A stretch of 64,000 nucleotides of DNA from Luteimonas fraxinea (GTDB lineage Bacteria > Pseudomonadota > Gammaproteobacteria > Xanthomonadales > Xanthomonadaceae), in assembly GCF_021233355.1 (NCBI RefSeq), contig NZ_CP089507.1:372001-436000 (forward strand), in the 5' to 3' direction. The translations under genes were made by a program, and so were the position numbers. The first letter of the stretch is position 1. The number at the start of each line of letters is the position of its first letter. Of the stretch, positions 9,449-18,710 are shown one piece after another. The notes below the pieces were generated by a model that was not told where the DNA came from, ran no database searches, and worked only from the letters and a program-made list of their open reading frames with translations.

Positions 9449-10126
9449 TCAGACGTTGCGTGCGGGGAGCAACGCGAGCACCCGTTCGACGACGGCTTCG
9501 ATGCCCTGGCCGGTGGTGTCGATCCGGACGGCGTCTTCGGCCGGCCGCAACGGCGCCACCGCACGGTTGGCATCGCGGGCGTCGCGGGCGAGGATCTCGC
9601 GCAGCAGACCGTCCATTGTCACCGAAACCCCCTTGTTCTTCAACTGCTTATAGCGCCGGTCCGCCCGCTCCTCGGCGCTCGCCGTCAGGAACACCTTCCA
9701 GCCCGCATCGGGGAAGATCACCGTGCCCATGTCGCGGCCGTCGGCCACCAGGCCCGGCGCCACTCTGAATGCACGTTGGCGGTCCTTGAGCGCGGCGCGG
9801 ACCTCGGGAATCGCGGCAATCGCCGAGGCGGCGGCCCCTGCGGTTTCGGTCCGCAGCTCGTCGGTGGCGTCGTGGCCGTTGACCAGCACCCGCAGCTCGT
9901 CGCCGCCTTCATCGAAGCCGATGGTGGTATCGAAGGTGCAGCGCACGAGCGCGCCGCCGTCGTCGAGGTCCAGATCGGCCCAGCCCGCCGCCACGCCGAC
10001 CGCGCGATACAGCGCGCCCGAATCGAGATAATGCCAACCCAACTGCTGCGCGACCGCGCGGCTGATGGTGCCCTTGCCGGAACCCGAAGGCCCGTCGATC
10101 GTCAAAACCGGCACCGTCGCCGTCAT
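9449..10126 (-). CDS. cmk: Cytidylate kinase
   Basis: Phosphorylates CMP and dCMP with ATP to give the diphosphates (pyrimidine salvage and RNA-turnover recycling). The 225-residue length equals the usual 225-230. The P-loop [11 protein letters not shown] begins about residue 8, followed by [11 protein letters not shown] and the cytidine-recognition region with [12 protein letters not shown]. The start was placed at 10126 because AGGAG lies 6 nt upstream and the P-loop then falls at the family position; the frame stays open further upstream but that stretch is not conserved-looking. rpsA follows on the same strand. Confidence 0.95.
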   Translation of the reverse strand: MTATVPVLTIDGPSGSGKGTISRAVAQQLGWHYLDSGALYRAVGVAAGWADLDLDDGGALVRCTFDTTIGFDEGGDELRVLVNGHDATDELRTETAGAAASAIAAIPEVRAALKDRQRAFRVAPGLVADGRDMGTVIFPDAGWKVFLTASAEERADRRYKQLKNKGVSVTMDGLLREILARDARDANRAVAPLRPAEDAVRIDTTGQGIEAVVERVLALLPARNV

Positions 10127-10174
10127 CTGCATCTCCTGCGCCGGGGCCATGTCCGCGGGCGAACACCCAAGCGC

Positions 10175-10204
10175 TTGAATCGTGGGGGAAAGAGCCGCTA
10201 GAAT
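10175..10204 (+). promoter_or_regulatory. Sigma-70-type promoter of rpmJ
   Basis: TTGAAT at 10175-10180 and TAGAAT at 10199-10204 are separated by 18 bp. The expected transcription start near 10211 would give a leader of about 33 nt before the rpmJ ATG. Confidence 0.65.
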
Positions 10205-10243
10205 AGCCGGCTTGCTGTTTGTATCCCATCCCAGAGGTTCACC

Positions 10244-10369
<126 letters not shown>

Positions 10370-10404
10370 GACGCGTTGCCGCCGCGCAAGCGGTGTGCAC
10401 GCGA

Positions 10405-10430
10405 GAAAGGCCGCAGCGATGCGGCCTTTC
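10405..10430 (+). terminator. Intrinsic terminator of rpmJ
   Basis: Perfect 10-bp stem GAAAGGCCGC (10405-10414) with GCGGCCTTTC (10421-10430), 6-nt loop, followed by TTCGTTT. Confidence 0.85.
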
Positions 10431-10552
10431 TTCGTTTGGGGCGCCCATTGCCCCGCGTCGGCATCACCGTCGCGCGAATTCTGCTAAACAGGCGCGTGCG
10501 CCATTGCGGCGCTTTCGCCATCCCATCGCTGTCCTGCCCAGGAGTCACCGCC

Positions 10553-10894
10553 ATGTCGCGTTCCTTCGCTTCGATCCTCGCAGGCACCGCGCTGAGCTGC
10601 GCGCTGCTCGCCAGCCTGCCCGCCTCTGCAGACACGCTGCTCGTCGACCGCACCAAGCAGGCCACCGGCGCCGGCGTGCCGACGCGCGGCATGTCGATGG
10701 CCGATGTCGAAGCCCGCTTCGGCGTGCCCAGCGAGCGCATGGATCCACGCGGCGGCCAGAAGCGCCAGTGGCCGACGATCAACCGCTGGGTCTATCCCAC
10801 TTTCACCGTCTATTTCGAGCGGAACCGGGTCATCGATACCGTCGCCAACCGTGCCACGGCGTCGGAGATCGGCCCCAAGCCCGCCATCCGTTGA
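10553..10894 (+). CDS. Secreted small protein with BamE/SmpA-like fold
   Basis: 113-residue protein of unassigned function. Residues 1-25 form a Sec signal peptide ending ASADT, so it should be periplasmic. The mature part shows a pattern reminiscent of BamE/SmpA-OmlA domains: a GMSMADVEARFGVP helix-turn (about 43-56), then WPTINRWVYPTFTVYFERNRVIDTV, two strands with a final hydrophobic strand. It has no lipobox, unlike BamE itself. AGGAG at 10540-10544 supports this start. aguA begins 4 bp after its stop, so the two are probably co-transcribed, but no functional link is evident. Confidence 0.7.
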   Translation: MSRSFASILAGTALSCALLASLPASADTLLVDRTKQATGAGVPTRGMSMADVEARFGVPSERMDPRGGQKRQWPTINRWVYPTFTVYFERNRVIDTVANRATASEIGPKPAIR

Positions 10895-10898
10895 GTCC

Positions 10899-11954
10899 AT
10901 GACCGAACACGCATTGCGCTTCCCCGCGGAGTGGGAACCCCAGTCCGCGATCCTGATCGCCTGGCCGAACGAAGACACCGACTGGGCCGCCCGCCTGGGC
11001 GAAGTCGAAGACACGTACATCGCGCTGGTCGCGGCGATCACCCGCTTCCAGCCCGTCGTGATCTGCGTGCCCGATGAAGACATCCAGAGCTACGCCTACG
11101 TGCGTCTGGCGTCGAACCGCATCGACATGACGCGCGTGCGTTTCGTCGAAGCGGCGTACGACGACACCTGGTTGCGCGACTCGGGCCCGATCTCGCTGCG
11201 CCGTGGCGATGACGCGTTCCTGCTCAACGATTTCCGCTTCACCGGCTGGGGCGGCAAGTTCGAAGCGATCCAGGACGATCTGCTGGTCGGTCATCTGCAC
11301 AGCGCCGGCGTGTTCGCCGGCGATGCGCAGCGGCGCGAGATCGACTTCGCACTCGAGGGCGGCGCGATCGAAACCGACGGCGCCGGCACGCTGCTGACGA
11401 CCTGGCGCTGCCTGCACGAACGCCATCCCGATGCATCGCGTGAGTCGTTGACGGCGAAGCTCTCGGACTGGCTGGCGCAGGATCGCGTTCTGTGGCTCGA
11501 TCACGGCTACCTCGAAGGCGACGACACCGACGCCCATATCGACACCCTCGCCCGCTTCGCACCGGACGACGCGATCGTGTTCCAGGCCTGCGATGACGTC
11601 ACCGATCCGCACCACGCAGAATTGCAGGCGATGGCCGACGAGATCGCCGCGCTGCGCACGCGCGATGGCGCGCCGTATCGCCTGTTTCCGCTGCCGTGGG
11701 CGCAGCCGGTGCTCGACAACGGCCGCCGTCTTGCTGCGAGCTACGCGAACTACCTGATCCTCAATGGCGCGGTGCTGATGCCGGCTTACGGCGATCCGGC
11801 GGATGACGCCGCGGCGGCCGTGCTCGCGCAGGCGCATCCCGGCCGCGAGATCGTGCAGGTGCCGTGTCGCCCGTTGATCTGGCAGAACGGCAGCCTGCAC
11901 TGCATCACGATGCAGTTGCCGGTCGGCCTGCTGCGGGACGACCTCCCCGGCTGA
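10899..11954 (+). CDS. aguA: Agmatine deiminase
   Basis: Hydrolyses agmatine to N-carbamoylputrescine and ammonia in the arginine-decarboxylase route to putrescine. The 351-residue protein belongs to the peptidyl-arginine-deiminase superfamily: FPAEWEPQSAILIAWPNEDTDW at the N terminus (split by no gap), DTWLRDSGPI (about 88-97), a central LEGGAIETDG block with substrate acidic residues, and the C-terminal nucleophile Cys335 in GSLHCITMQ. The next gene, aguB, catalyses the following step, which strongly supports the assignment. Confidence 0.95.
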   Translation: MTEHALRFPAEWEPQSAILIAWPNEDTDWAARLGEVEDTYIALVAAITRFQPVVICVPDEDIQSYAYVRLASNRIDMTRVRFVEAAYDDTWLRDSGPISLRRGDDAFLLNDFRFTGWGGKFEAIQDDLLVGHLHSAGVFAGDAQRREIDFALEGGAIETDGAGTLLTTWRCLHERHPDASRESLTAKLSDWLAQDRVLWLDHGYLEGDDTDAHIDTLARFAPDDAIVFQACDDVTDPHHAELQAMADEIAALRTRDGAPYRLFPLPWAQPVLDNGRRLAASYANYLILNGAVLMPAYGDPADDAAAAVLAQAHPGREIVQVPCRPLIWQNGSLHCITMQLPVGLLRDDLPG

Positions 11955-11971
11955 TACGGGACAGACGCCCG

Positions 11972-11990
11972 AAGTCCGTAATGCGGACTT
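11972..11990 (+). terminator. Weak hairpin after aguA
   Basis: AAGTCCG (11972-11978) pairs with CGGACTT (11984-11990) around a 5-nt loop, 18 bp after the aguA stop. There is no T-run, so it may only attenuate. Confidence 0.4.
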
Positions 11991-12166
11991 CAGGCCGGCC
12001 CCGCTCATCCGATCTCCATACGCGCGCCTGACGCGGGTCGCGTCCGATCAGGGGCAGGCGTCGCACGTAATGGATCCTGCATGCGACGCCGCGCGCGGCG
12101 ACGCGTTTATCTGCCCGCACATCGCGTCGCGTTAGCATTGTCGCCATCCCCCGAGGATTCGAATCC

Positions 12167-13069
12167 ATGTCCCGCAAGACCACGTTGCCTGTCGCGCTGA
12201 TCCAGGAGCGCGCCGTCATCGACCAGGGCACCGGCAACGCCGACGCCAACCTGTCGATCATCGAAGCGCGCGTCGCCGAAGCCGCGAAACAGGGCGCGAA
12301 GCTTGTGCTGTTGCAGGAACTGCACAACGGCGCGTATTTCTGCCAGCACGAGTCGGTCGACGAATTCGATCTCGCGGAGCCGATTCCCGGCCCGAGCACC
12401 GAGCGTCTTGCGGCATTGGCGAAGCAGCACAAGGTCGTGCTGGTCAGCTCCCTGTTCGAGCGCCGCGCTGCGGGGCTGTACCACAACACCGGCGTGGTCT
12501 TCGACGCGGACGGCAGCACGGCGGGCAAGTACCGCAAGATGCACATCCCCGACGATCCGGGCTTCTACGAGAAGTTCTACTTCACTCCGGGCGACATCGG
12601 CTTCAAGCCGATCGACACCTCGGTCGGCCGGCTCGGCCTGCTCGTGTGCTGGGACCAGTGGTACCCGGAAGCCGCGCGACTGATGGCGCTTGCGGGTGCG
12701 GACCTGCTGCTGTATCCGACTGCGATCGGCTGGGATCCGACCGACGTCGACGACGAGAAGAAGCGCCAGCGCGATGCTTGGATCCTCAGCCATCGCGGCC
12801 ATGCAGTCGCGAACGGCCTGCCTGTGCTGTCGTGCAATCGCGTCGGCCACGAGCCGTCGCCGATCGGCGCGTCCGGAATCGACTTCTGGGGCAACAGCCA
12901 CGTACTCGGTCCGCAGGGCGAGTTTCTCGCCGAAGCGGGGACCGAGCCGACCGTGCTGAGCTGCGAAGTGGATCTGGGCCGCAGCGAACACGTGCGCCGC
13001 ATCTGGCCGTTCCTGCGCGATCGTCGCATCGACGCCTACGGCGACCTGCTCAAGCGATATATCGACTGA
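12167..13069 (+). CDS. aguB: N-carbamoylputrescine amidase
   Basis: Nitrilase-superfamily amidohydrolase converting N-carbamoylputrescine to putrescine, CO2 and ammonia. The 300-residue protein has the catalytic Glu51 (QELHNG), Lys124 (KYRKMHIPDD) and Cys161 (LLVCWDQWYPEAAR), and the ELHNGAYFC and FYEKFYFTPGD segments typical of AguB. A -10-like TAGCAT at 12133-12138 precedes a GAGGA Shine-Dalgarno, so it may have its own promoter although it lies 212 bp after aguA. Confidence 0.95.
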   Translation: MSRKTTLPVALIQERAVIDQGTGNADANLSIIEARVAEAAKQGAKLVLLQELHNGAYFCQHESVDEFDLAEPIPGPSTERLAALAKQHKVVLVSSLFERRAAGLYHNTGVVFDADGSTAGKYRKMHIPDDPGFYEKFYFTPGDIGFKPIDTSVGRLGLLVCWDQWYPEAARLMALAGADLLLYPTAIGWDPTDVDDEKKRQRDAWILSHRGHAVANGLPVLSCNRVGHEPSPIGASGIDFWGNSHVLGPQGEFLAEAGTEPTVLSCEVDLGRSEHVRRIWPFLRDRRIDAYGDLLKRYID

Positions 13070-13074
13070 TCCCG

Positions 13075-13605
13075 ATGACCCTCGAACTCCGCGACGCCGT
13101 CGAGGCCGACTTCGACGCCATCACCGCGCTCTACAGTCGCGAAGTCGCGGACGGCGTGGCGACCTACGAATACGACGCGCCCGACGTCGGCGAGATGCGG
13201 CGGCGCTGGTCGACGATCACGTCGGCCGGTTATCCGTACATCGTCGCGATCCGCGACGGCGTGTTCGCAGGCTACGCCTACGCCGGCGGATTCCGTACGC
13301 GCATCGGCTACCGCTTCACCGTCGAGAGCTCGGTTTACGTCGAACACGCGCAGCATGGCCACGGCATCGGACGCGTGCTGATGGAGCGGTTGATCGAGCT
13401 CTGCACGCAGCGTGGCTACCGGCAGATGATGGCGGTGATCGGCCCGCCGCTCGACGGGCCATCCGTGCAGTTCCACCAGCGCCTCGGCTTCGAGACCGTC
13501 GGCGTGCTCCCCGGCTCCGGCCGCAAGCACGGGCGCTGGCTCGACACCATCCTGATGCAGCGCGCCCTCGGCGACGGCGCCGCCACTCCTCCTGAAGACG
13601 AATGA
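13075..13605 (+). CDS. GNAT N-acetyltransferase, phosphinothricin-acetyltransferase-like
   Basis: Cytosolic acetyl-CoA-dependent N-acetyltransferase of 176 residues, similar in plan to Pat/YncA proteins that acetylate small amino compounds such as methionine sulfone. Features: ALYSREVADGVATYEYDAPD near the N terminus, ESSVYVEHAQHGHGIGRVLM (about 81-100) with the acetyl-CoA pyrophosphate-binding GHGIGR loop, and FHQRLGFETVGVLPGSG near the C terminus. It starts 5 bp after aguB and is probably in the same transcript, so a polyamine-related amine is a possible substrate, but this is inference from position only. Confidence 0.85.
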   Translation: MTLELRDAVEADFDAITALYSREVADGVATYEYDAPDVGEMRRRWSTITSAGYPYIVAIRDGVFAGYAYAGGFRTRIGYRFTVESSVYVEHAQHGHGIGRVLMERLIELCTQRGYRQMMAVIGPPLDGPSVQFHQRLGFETVGVLPGSGRKHGRWLDTILMQRALGDGAATPPEDE

Positions 13606-13609
13606 CCCG

Positions 13610-14842
13610 ATGACCGAACCGATGACCGGCGCGCTGACGCCCGATGGCGCCACGTCCTGGCAATCGCAGCCGCACGCGATCGTCGAACGCGACGGCGTGC
13701 GCTACACCCTGCTCGGCACCGCGCATGTGTCGCGGGTCAGCGTGGAAGCGGTCGAGAACGCGATCAGTAGTGGCGCGTTCGATGCAGTCGCGGTCGAACT
13801 CGACGCGCAGCGTCTGCAGGCGATCAGCGATCCCGACGCGCTGGCCAAACTCAACCTCGTCGATGTGATCCGCAAGGGTCGCGTCGCACTGTTCGCCGCC
13901 AATCTCGCACTCGCCGCCTACCAGCGTCGCCTCGCCGAGCAGCTCGGTATCGAGCCCGGCGCCGAACTCAAGCGTGCGGTCGCGCTGGCCAACGAACGCG
14001 ATCTGCCGGTCGCGCTGATCGACCGCGATGTCGGCCTGACGTTCAAGCGCGCGTCGAAGAAGCTCGGCTTCTTCGGCCGCATGAAACTGGTCGGGAGTCT
14101 GCTCGGCGGACTGATGGCCTCCGACGAACTCGGCGAAGAGGAAATCGAGAAGCTCAAGCAGGGCGACATGCTCGAATCGAGCTTCGGCGAATTCGCCAAG
14201 AGCAGCCCGGAACTCTACGAGGCAATCATCGCCGAGCGCGACCGCTACATGGCCGCGAAGCTGCGCGAGCAGGCCGGCACTGCACGCGAAGTGCTGGCAG
14301 TGGTCGGCGCCGGACATCTCGCCGGTCTGGCGCGCCATCTCGCAGATGATGCGCAAGCGCCGGCCGCGACGACCGCCGAACTCGAACACGCGCCCAAGGG
14401 CACGAGCGTCCGTTGGGTCATGACCGCGATCACGCTGGCGATCCTGGCGATGATCGGCTGGGGCTACTACCAGGGCGGCGCCGAACTCGGTCGCCAGCTG
14501 GTCAAGGAATGGATTGTGATCACCGCCGGTTTCGCCGCGCTCGGCGCGTTGGCGGCGCTGTCGCATCCGCTCGGCATCCTCGCCGCCGCGATCGCAGCAC
14601 CGCTGAAACCTATCCGTCCGCCGGGTATCTCACCCGGTCTGTTCAGTGGTCTGGTCGAGGCTTACCTGCGCAAACCCGCCTACAGCGACTTCATGTCATT
14701 GCGCGACGACGCCGGCACGGTCCGCGGCTGGTACCGCAACCGCGTCTCGCGCACGTTGCTGAGCTTCCTGCTCGCCAATGTCGGTTCGAGTATCGGGGTA
14801 TGGGTGGCGGGTTTGCGGATTGCCGGCAAGGTGCTCAGCTGA
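13610..14842 (+). CDS. TraB/PrgY family membrane protein
   Basis: 410-residue protein of the TraB/PrgY (pheromone-shutdown) superfamily, related to Tiki/ChaN-like folds. The N-terminal domain begins with YTLLGTAHVSRVSVEAVENAI (about 32-52), the conserved GTAHVS motif, and has a LKRAVALANERDLPVALIDRDV block. The C-terminal third carries several membrane helices (about 263-285, 300-345 and 380-405). It starts 4 bp after the GNAT gene, as the last gene of the aguA-aguB run. Some relatives have protease-like or regulatory roles; function here is not known. Confidence 0.85.
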   Translation: MTEPMTGALTPDGATSWQSQPHAIVERDGVRYTLLGTAHVSRVSVEAVENAISSGAFDAVAVELDAQRLQAISDPDALAKLNLVDVIRKGRVALFAANLALAAYQRRLAEQLGIEPGAELKRAVALANERDLPVALIDRDVGLTFKRASKKLGFFGRMKLVGSLLGGLMASDELGEEEIEKLKQGDMLESSFGEFAKSSPELYEAIIAERDRYMAAKLREQAGTAREVLAVVGAGHLAGLARHLADDAQAPAATTAELEHAPKGTSVRWVMTAITLAILAMIGWGYYQGGAELGRQLVKEWIVITAGFAALGALAALSHPLGILAAAIAAPLKPIRPPGISPGLFSGLVEAYLRKPAYSDFMSLRDDAGTVRGWYRNRVSRTLLSFLLANVGSSIGVWVAGLRIAGKVLS

Positions 14843-14942
14843 CGCGTGCGTTTGGCGCGCGAATTAGGGCGCAAAGTTTCGCCTTCTGTTCACGCCAGAC
14901 GCTTGGGCGCTTCTGCTTTTTGGCTCTGCTGTAGTTCTTTGC

Positions 14943-14970
14943 TTCTCGCTTCTCGCTTCTCGCTTCTCGC
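14943..14970 (+). repeat. Heptanucleotide array (TTCTCGC)4
   Basis: Four perfect tandem TTCTCGC units in the intergenic space after the TraB gene. No reading frame uses them convincingly. They flank the palindromic element that follows. Confidence 0.9.
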
Positions 14971-14985
14971 GTGTGGCTTGAGGCT

Positions 14986-15020
<35 letters not shown>

Positions 15021-15044
15021 TTGCGCTTGGCTCTTGACCTGGAA

Positions 15045-15560
15045 ATCGAGCCGTAGAGCGAGCCGAGCACCGGAGCCTTGCGTGGCCGTAGAGCAGCCCA
15101 TGTCTGAGCGCAGCGAGTTTGGGCTGCGTGCCGCGTCAGGCGAGGAGCACAGGGCACCGATGCGGCTTCATCGCATCGGCTCGCGTCCGGCGAAGGGACC
15201 TTTTGGTTCCTTTTGGGTCCATCCAAAAGGGACTCGCACGCGCAGCGGGCGAAAGCTGTGCAATTGATCTGCTCTTTGATCCCAGCCTTGGCTTCTGCAT
15301 CGGCGATGCGCGTTCTGAAGCGAAAACGCGCGGTGCGCGAAGATCAAGGACAGGGCTTCCGCGCTGTCGCGCGGCTTACTTTTGTCTTGGCAAAAGTAAG
15401 CAAAACCGTCTTCGCCGGACGCGATCCTCCGCGATACGGCCGCGGCGGTCCCCTGCGCTTCTCGGTCGACGGGGCACGCAGCCCAAACTCGCTGCGCTCA
15501 GACATGGGCTGCTCTTCGACCCCGTCGCCCTGCGATGCTCGGCTCGCTTTACAGCTCGAT
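15045..15560. repeat. Palindromic intergenic element, copy 1 (151-bp inverted arms, 214-bp core)
   Basis: Left arm 15045-15195 and right arm 15410-15560 are imperfect inverted repeats of 151 bp each; the central 45 bases around CCCATGTCTGAGCGCAGCG are identical apart from the ends. The core (15196-15409) holds a CCTTTTGG...CCAAAAGG pairing and, at 15374-15401, an 11-bp hairpin GCTTACTTTTG/CAAAAGTAAGC. No transposase or credible coding frame is present. It fills the gap between convergent TraB and RND genes (781 bp in all), where it could act as a bidirectional terminator. A second copy lies at 24661-25174. Confidence 0.9.
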
Positions 15561-15623
15561 TGAAATCGAAAGCCAAAGCCAGAACATCCGGCGCCCCAAG
15601 GGCACCGGATATTGGAAGGCTTA

Positions 15624-18600
15624 TCAGCCTGCCGCAGCAGCAGGCTCGGCGTGCACACCCCGCGCCCGCCGGATCAACCGCACACTCCCATGCCGCATGT
15701 CGTCGAGAATCGCGTAGATCGTCGGCAGGAACAGCAGGCTGACCACCGTCGAGAACGCCAGACCACCAGCCACCGCGCGCGCCATCGGCGAGTACGCCAG
15801 ACCGCCGAGCACGACGGTGTCGCTGAGCGAGATCGGGATCATCGCCAGGATCGCGGTGCCCATCGTCATCAGGATCGGGCGCAGACGCTCGCGGCTGCCT
15901 TCCACCAGCGCATCGATCCGCGACATGCCGCGGCGCCTGAGATTGTTGATGTGCTCGACCATGATGATGCCGTTGTTCACTACGACGCCCATCAACACGA
16001 GGATGCCGATGAAGGCCATCACCGTGAACGACGTGCCCGTGAGCCAGAACAGCCAGAACACCCCGAACACCGAGAACACCACGCAGCTCATGATCGCGGC
16101 CGGAAACAGCAGCGATTCGAACACCGCCGCCATCACCACGTAGATCATGATTACCGCGATCAGCAGGTTGAACATCATCTGCTGGCTCGCCGCCGCGTCG
16201 TCCTCGAAGCCGCTGCCTGAGAAGCTGTAGCCGTAGCCGGCCGGGAACGCGACGGTGTCGAGCACCTGCTCCAGCGCCTTGCGGGCGTCCGGCATCGTGG
16301 TCTCGCCGGCAAGATTGGCCTGCAGGGTCAGGGAGGTCTGGCGATCGTTGCGGCTGATGCGGCTGGCGGACGGCTCGACACGCATCTCCACCAGACTCGT
16401 CAGCGGCACGCTGCGACCATCGGGCGAGCGCACCATGAAGCTGGCGATGTCGGCCTGGTTGAACTCCTCGGCACCGGCGAAGCGCACCCACACCGGCACT
16501 TCGTCCTCGCCGCGACGGAACTCGCGCAACTGGCTGCCGCGCAGCGCCAGGCCGATGAAGCTGGAGACCTGATCGGCACTGAATCCGAACGCGGCCGCGC
16601 GGTCGCGATCGACGCGGATGGTGAGTTCCTGGTTGAGGTCGCCCGCTTCCACGCGCACATCGCGCAGTGCGGGGTTGGCGGACAGCATCGGAATCACGCC
16701 ATCGGCGAGTTCGCGCAGCACCTGGGTCGAGTCACCGACCAGCTGCACCTGCACGCCCTGCCCGCCTTGTCCGCCACCACCGCCACCGCCCTGCCCGCCA
16801 CCCACGCCGACCTCGGCACGCGCCGACTTCGGCAATGCCTGGCTGATCGCTTCCGACAAGGCGCGTGTGTCGCCGACATCGTCATTGAACGTCACGACCG
16901 TGCCCGAGTCATTGCCCTCGCCGAACCAGGAATAGATCTGCTTGATCCGGTAGGTCTCGCGGTTCTCGTCGAGGAACGTCTCGAAACGCAGGACTTCGTC
17001 GGAGCGCTGCTGCAGGTTGTAGCTGCCCTTCCACTGGTAGTAGATCTGGATTTCCTTGCCGCCGCCGCTGTCGCCGAACATGTCGAACTTGGTTTTGGTC
17101 ATCGGCACCAGACTCACCGCGACCACCAGCAGGATGGAGAGCACGGTCACGCCGCGATGCTCCAGCGACCAGCGCAGGATGCGCGCATAGCGACGCTGCA
17201 TGCGTGCGATCAAGCCGTTCGGGCTTGCGACGGCAGGCGGCGTCTTCATGCGCGCCGACATCATCGGAATCAGGCTCACCGCGACCAGCCACGAGGCCAG
17301 CAGCGACACCGAGATGGTGATCGCCAGCTGATTCATGAAGATGCTGATCTGGTTGGTCTCGCCCAGCATGTTCGGCACGAACACGATGCAGTGGCACAGC
17401 GTGCCGGCCGACAATGCGATCGCAACGTGGCGCGTGCCCAGCACCGACGCCAGCCACGGCTGGTCGGGCATGCGTTCGCGTTCCTGGTAGATGCTCTCCA
17501 CCACCACCACGGCGTTGTCGACCAGCATGCCGACCGCGAGCAGCAGGCCCATCAGCGACAGCACGTTGAGCGTGACGTCGAAGAAGTGCATGAAGCCGAG
17601 GGTGATGATGAAACAGATCGGAATCGCCAGCGTGACCATCAGCGTCGACGGCCAGTGGCGCAGGAAGAAGTACAGCACGATGATCGACAACAGCAGACCG
17701 ATCGCGCCAGCTTCGACCAGCTCCATCAGCGAGGACGTGACCTCGTCGCCCATGTTCTGGATGACCTTGACGTCGATGCCTTCGAGCCCCGGCTCACCGC
17801 GCGCTGCGTCAACTTCGGCCAGCACGTTGCGTGACACCTCGACGAGATTCGCGTCGCGTTCTTTGTAGATCTCCAGACCCACCGCGGCACGGCCGTCCAG
17901 ACGGCGGCCGTAATCCATGCGCTGCGGCTTCATGCGCACGTCGGCGACATCCGACAGACGCAGGCCCTGCTGGTTGATGACGAGGTCGCGCAGCTGTTGC
18001 AGATCCTGGATCTCGCCGAGCGGCTGCACGCGCAGGCGCTGGCCGCCGTCGAGGATCTGCCCGGCGGAGACCGAGAAGTTCAACGCGCGCAACCGCGTCG
18101 CCAATGCATTGAGTTCGATGTCGTGCGCGGTCAGACGGTCAGGGTCGACCGCGATCTCGACTTCGTTCGGCGCCGCGCCGTTGATCTCCACGCGCGCCAC
18201 ACCGGGCACACGTTCGAGCCTGCGCTTGAGCTGGCGGTCGATGAGCTCGTAGCTGCCGGACAGATCGACGTTCGCCGCCAGGCGCATCCGAAGCACCGGC
18301 TGATCGCTCGTGGAGAACTTCTCTACCGTATATCGGCGGAAATCATCGGGCAGATCGCTGCGGATCGCATCGATGCGCTCGCGGGCTTCCGACGCGCTGA
18401 TCGCGATGTTGCGGTCCCAGTCGCTGAACTCGAGCACCACGAATGCGCCGTCCGACGTCGCCTGACCACGCAGGCGCTTGATGCCGCTCATCGTGGCCAG
18501 CGTCTCTTCAGCCGGGCGCAGCAGATTCTGCTCCGCCTCGGACGGCGTCGAGCCGGTATACGGCAGCTGCACGACCAGGAACGGCGCGGAGATGTCCGGC

Positions 18601-18710
18601 AGCGCTTCCAGCGGCAGGCGCACCGACGCGATCAGGCCGATCACCACCATCGAGATGAAACACATGATGGTGGTGACCGGGCGCCGCAGGCTCAGCTCGG
18701 CGATGCTCAT
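15624..18710 (-). CDS. RND efflux pump permease subunit 2 (HAE1/AcrB-like)
   Basis: Inner-membrane proton-driven resistance-nodulation-division transporter of 1028 residues. It has the two-fold RND plan: an N-terminal helix (MSIAELSLRRPVTTIM), a large periplasmic porter loop, helices 2-6 with GLLLAVGMLVDNAVVVVESI, a second porter loop, and a C-terminal helix bundle with GIVVNNGIIMVEHIN-type sequence. The second periplasmic loop carries an unusual Gly/Gln run (about residues 628-642). It starts inside the stop of the other RND gene (ATGA overlap 18707-18710). Substrates cannot be predicted. Confidence 0.9.
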   Translation of the reverse strand: MSIAELSLRRPVTTIMCFISMVVIGLIASVRLPLEALPDISAPFLVVQLPYTGSTPSEAEQNLLRPAEETLATMSGIKRLRGQATSDGAFVVLEFSDWDRNIAISASEARERIDAIRSDLPDDFRRYTVEKFSTSDQPVLRMRLAANVDLSGSYELIDRQLKRRLERVPGVARVEINGAAPNEVEIAVDPDRLTAHDIELNALATRLRALNFSVSAGQILDGGQRLRVQPLGEIQDLQQLRDLVINQQGLRLSDVADVRMKPQRMDYGRRLDGRAAVGLEIYKERDANLVEVSRNVLAEVDAARGEPGLEGIDVKVIQNMGDEVTSSLMELVEAGAIGLLLSIIVLYFFLRHWPSTLMVTLAIPICFIITLGFMHFFDVTLNVLSLMGLLLAVGMLVDNAVVVVESIYQERERMPDQPWLASVLGTRHVAIALSAGTLCHCIVFVPNMLGETNQISIFMNQLAITISVSLLASWLVAVSLIPMMSARMKTPPAVASPNGLIARMQRRYARILRWSLEHRGVTVLSILLVVAVSLVPMTKTKFDMFGDSGGGKEIQIYYQWKGSYNLQQRSDEVLRFETFLDENRETYRIKQIYSWFGEGNDSGTVVTFNDDVGDTRALSEAISQALPKSARAEVGVGGGQGGGGGGGQGGQGVQVQLVGDSTQVLRELADGVIPMLSANPALRDVRVEAGDLNQELTIRVDRDRAAAFGFSADQVSSFIGLALRGSQLREFRRGEDEVPVWVRFAGAEEFNQADIASFMVRSPDGRSVPLTSLVEMRVEPSASRISRNDRQTSLTLQANLAGETTMPDARKALEQVLDTVAFPAGYGYSFSGSGFEDDAAASQQMMFNLLIAVIMIYVVMAAVFESLLFPAAIMSCVVFSVFGVFWLFWLTGTSFTVMAFIGILVLMGVVVNNGIIMVEHINNLRRRGMSRIDALVEGSRERLRPILMTMGTAILAMIPISLSDTVVLGGLAYSPMARAVAGGLAFSTVVSLLFLPTIYAILDDMRHGSVRLIRRARGVHAEPAAAAG

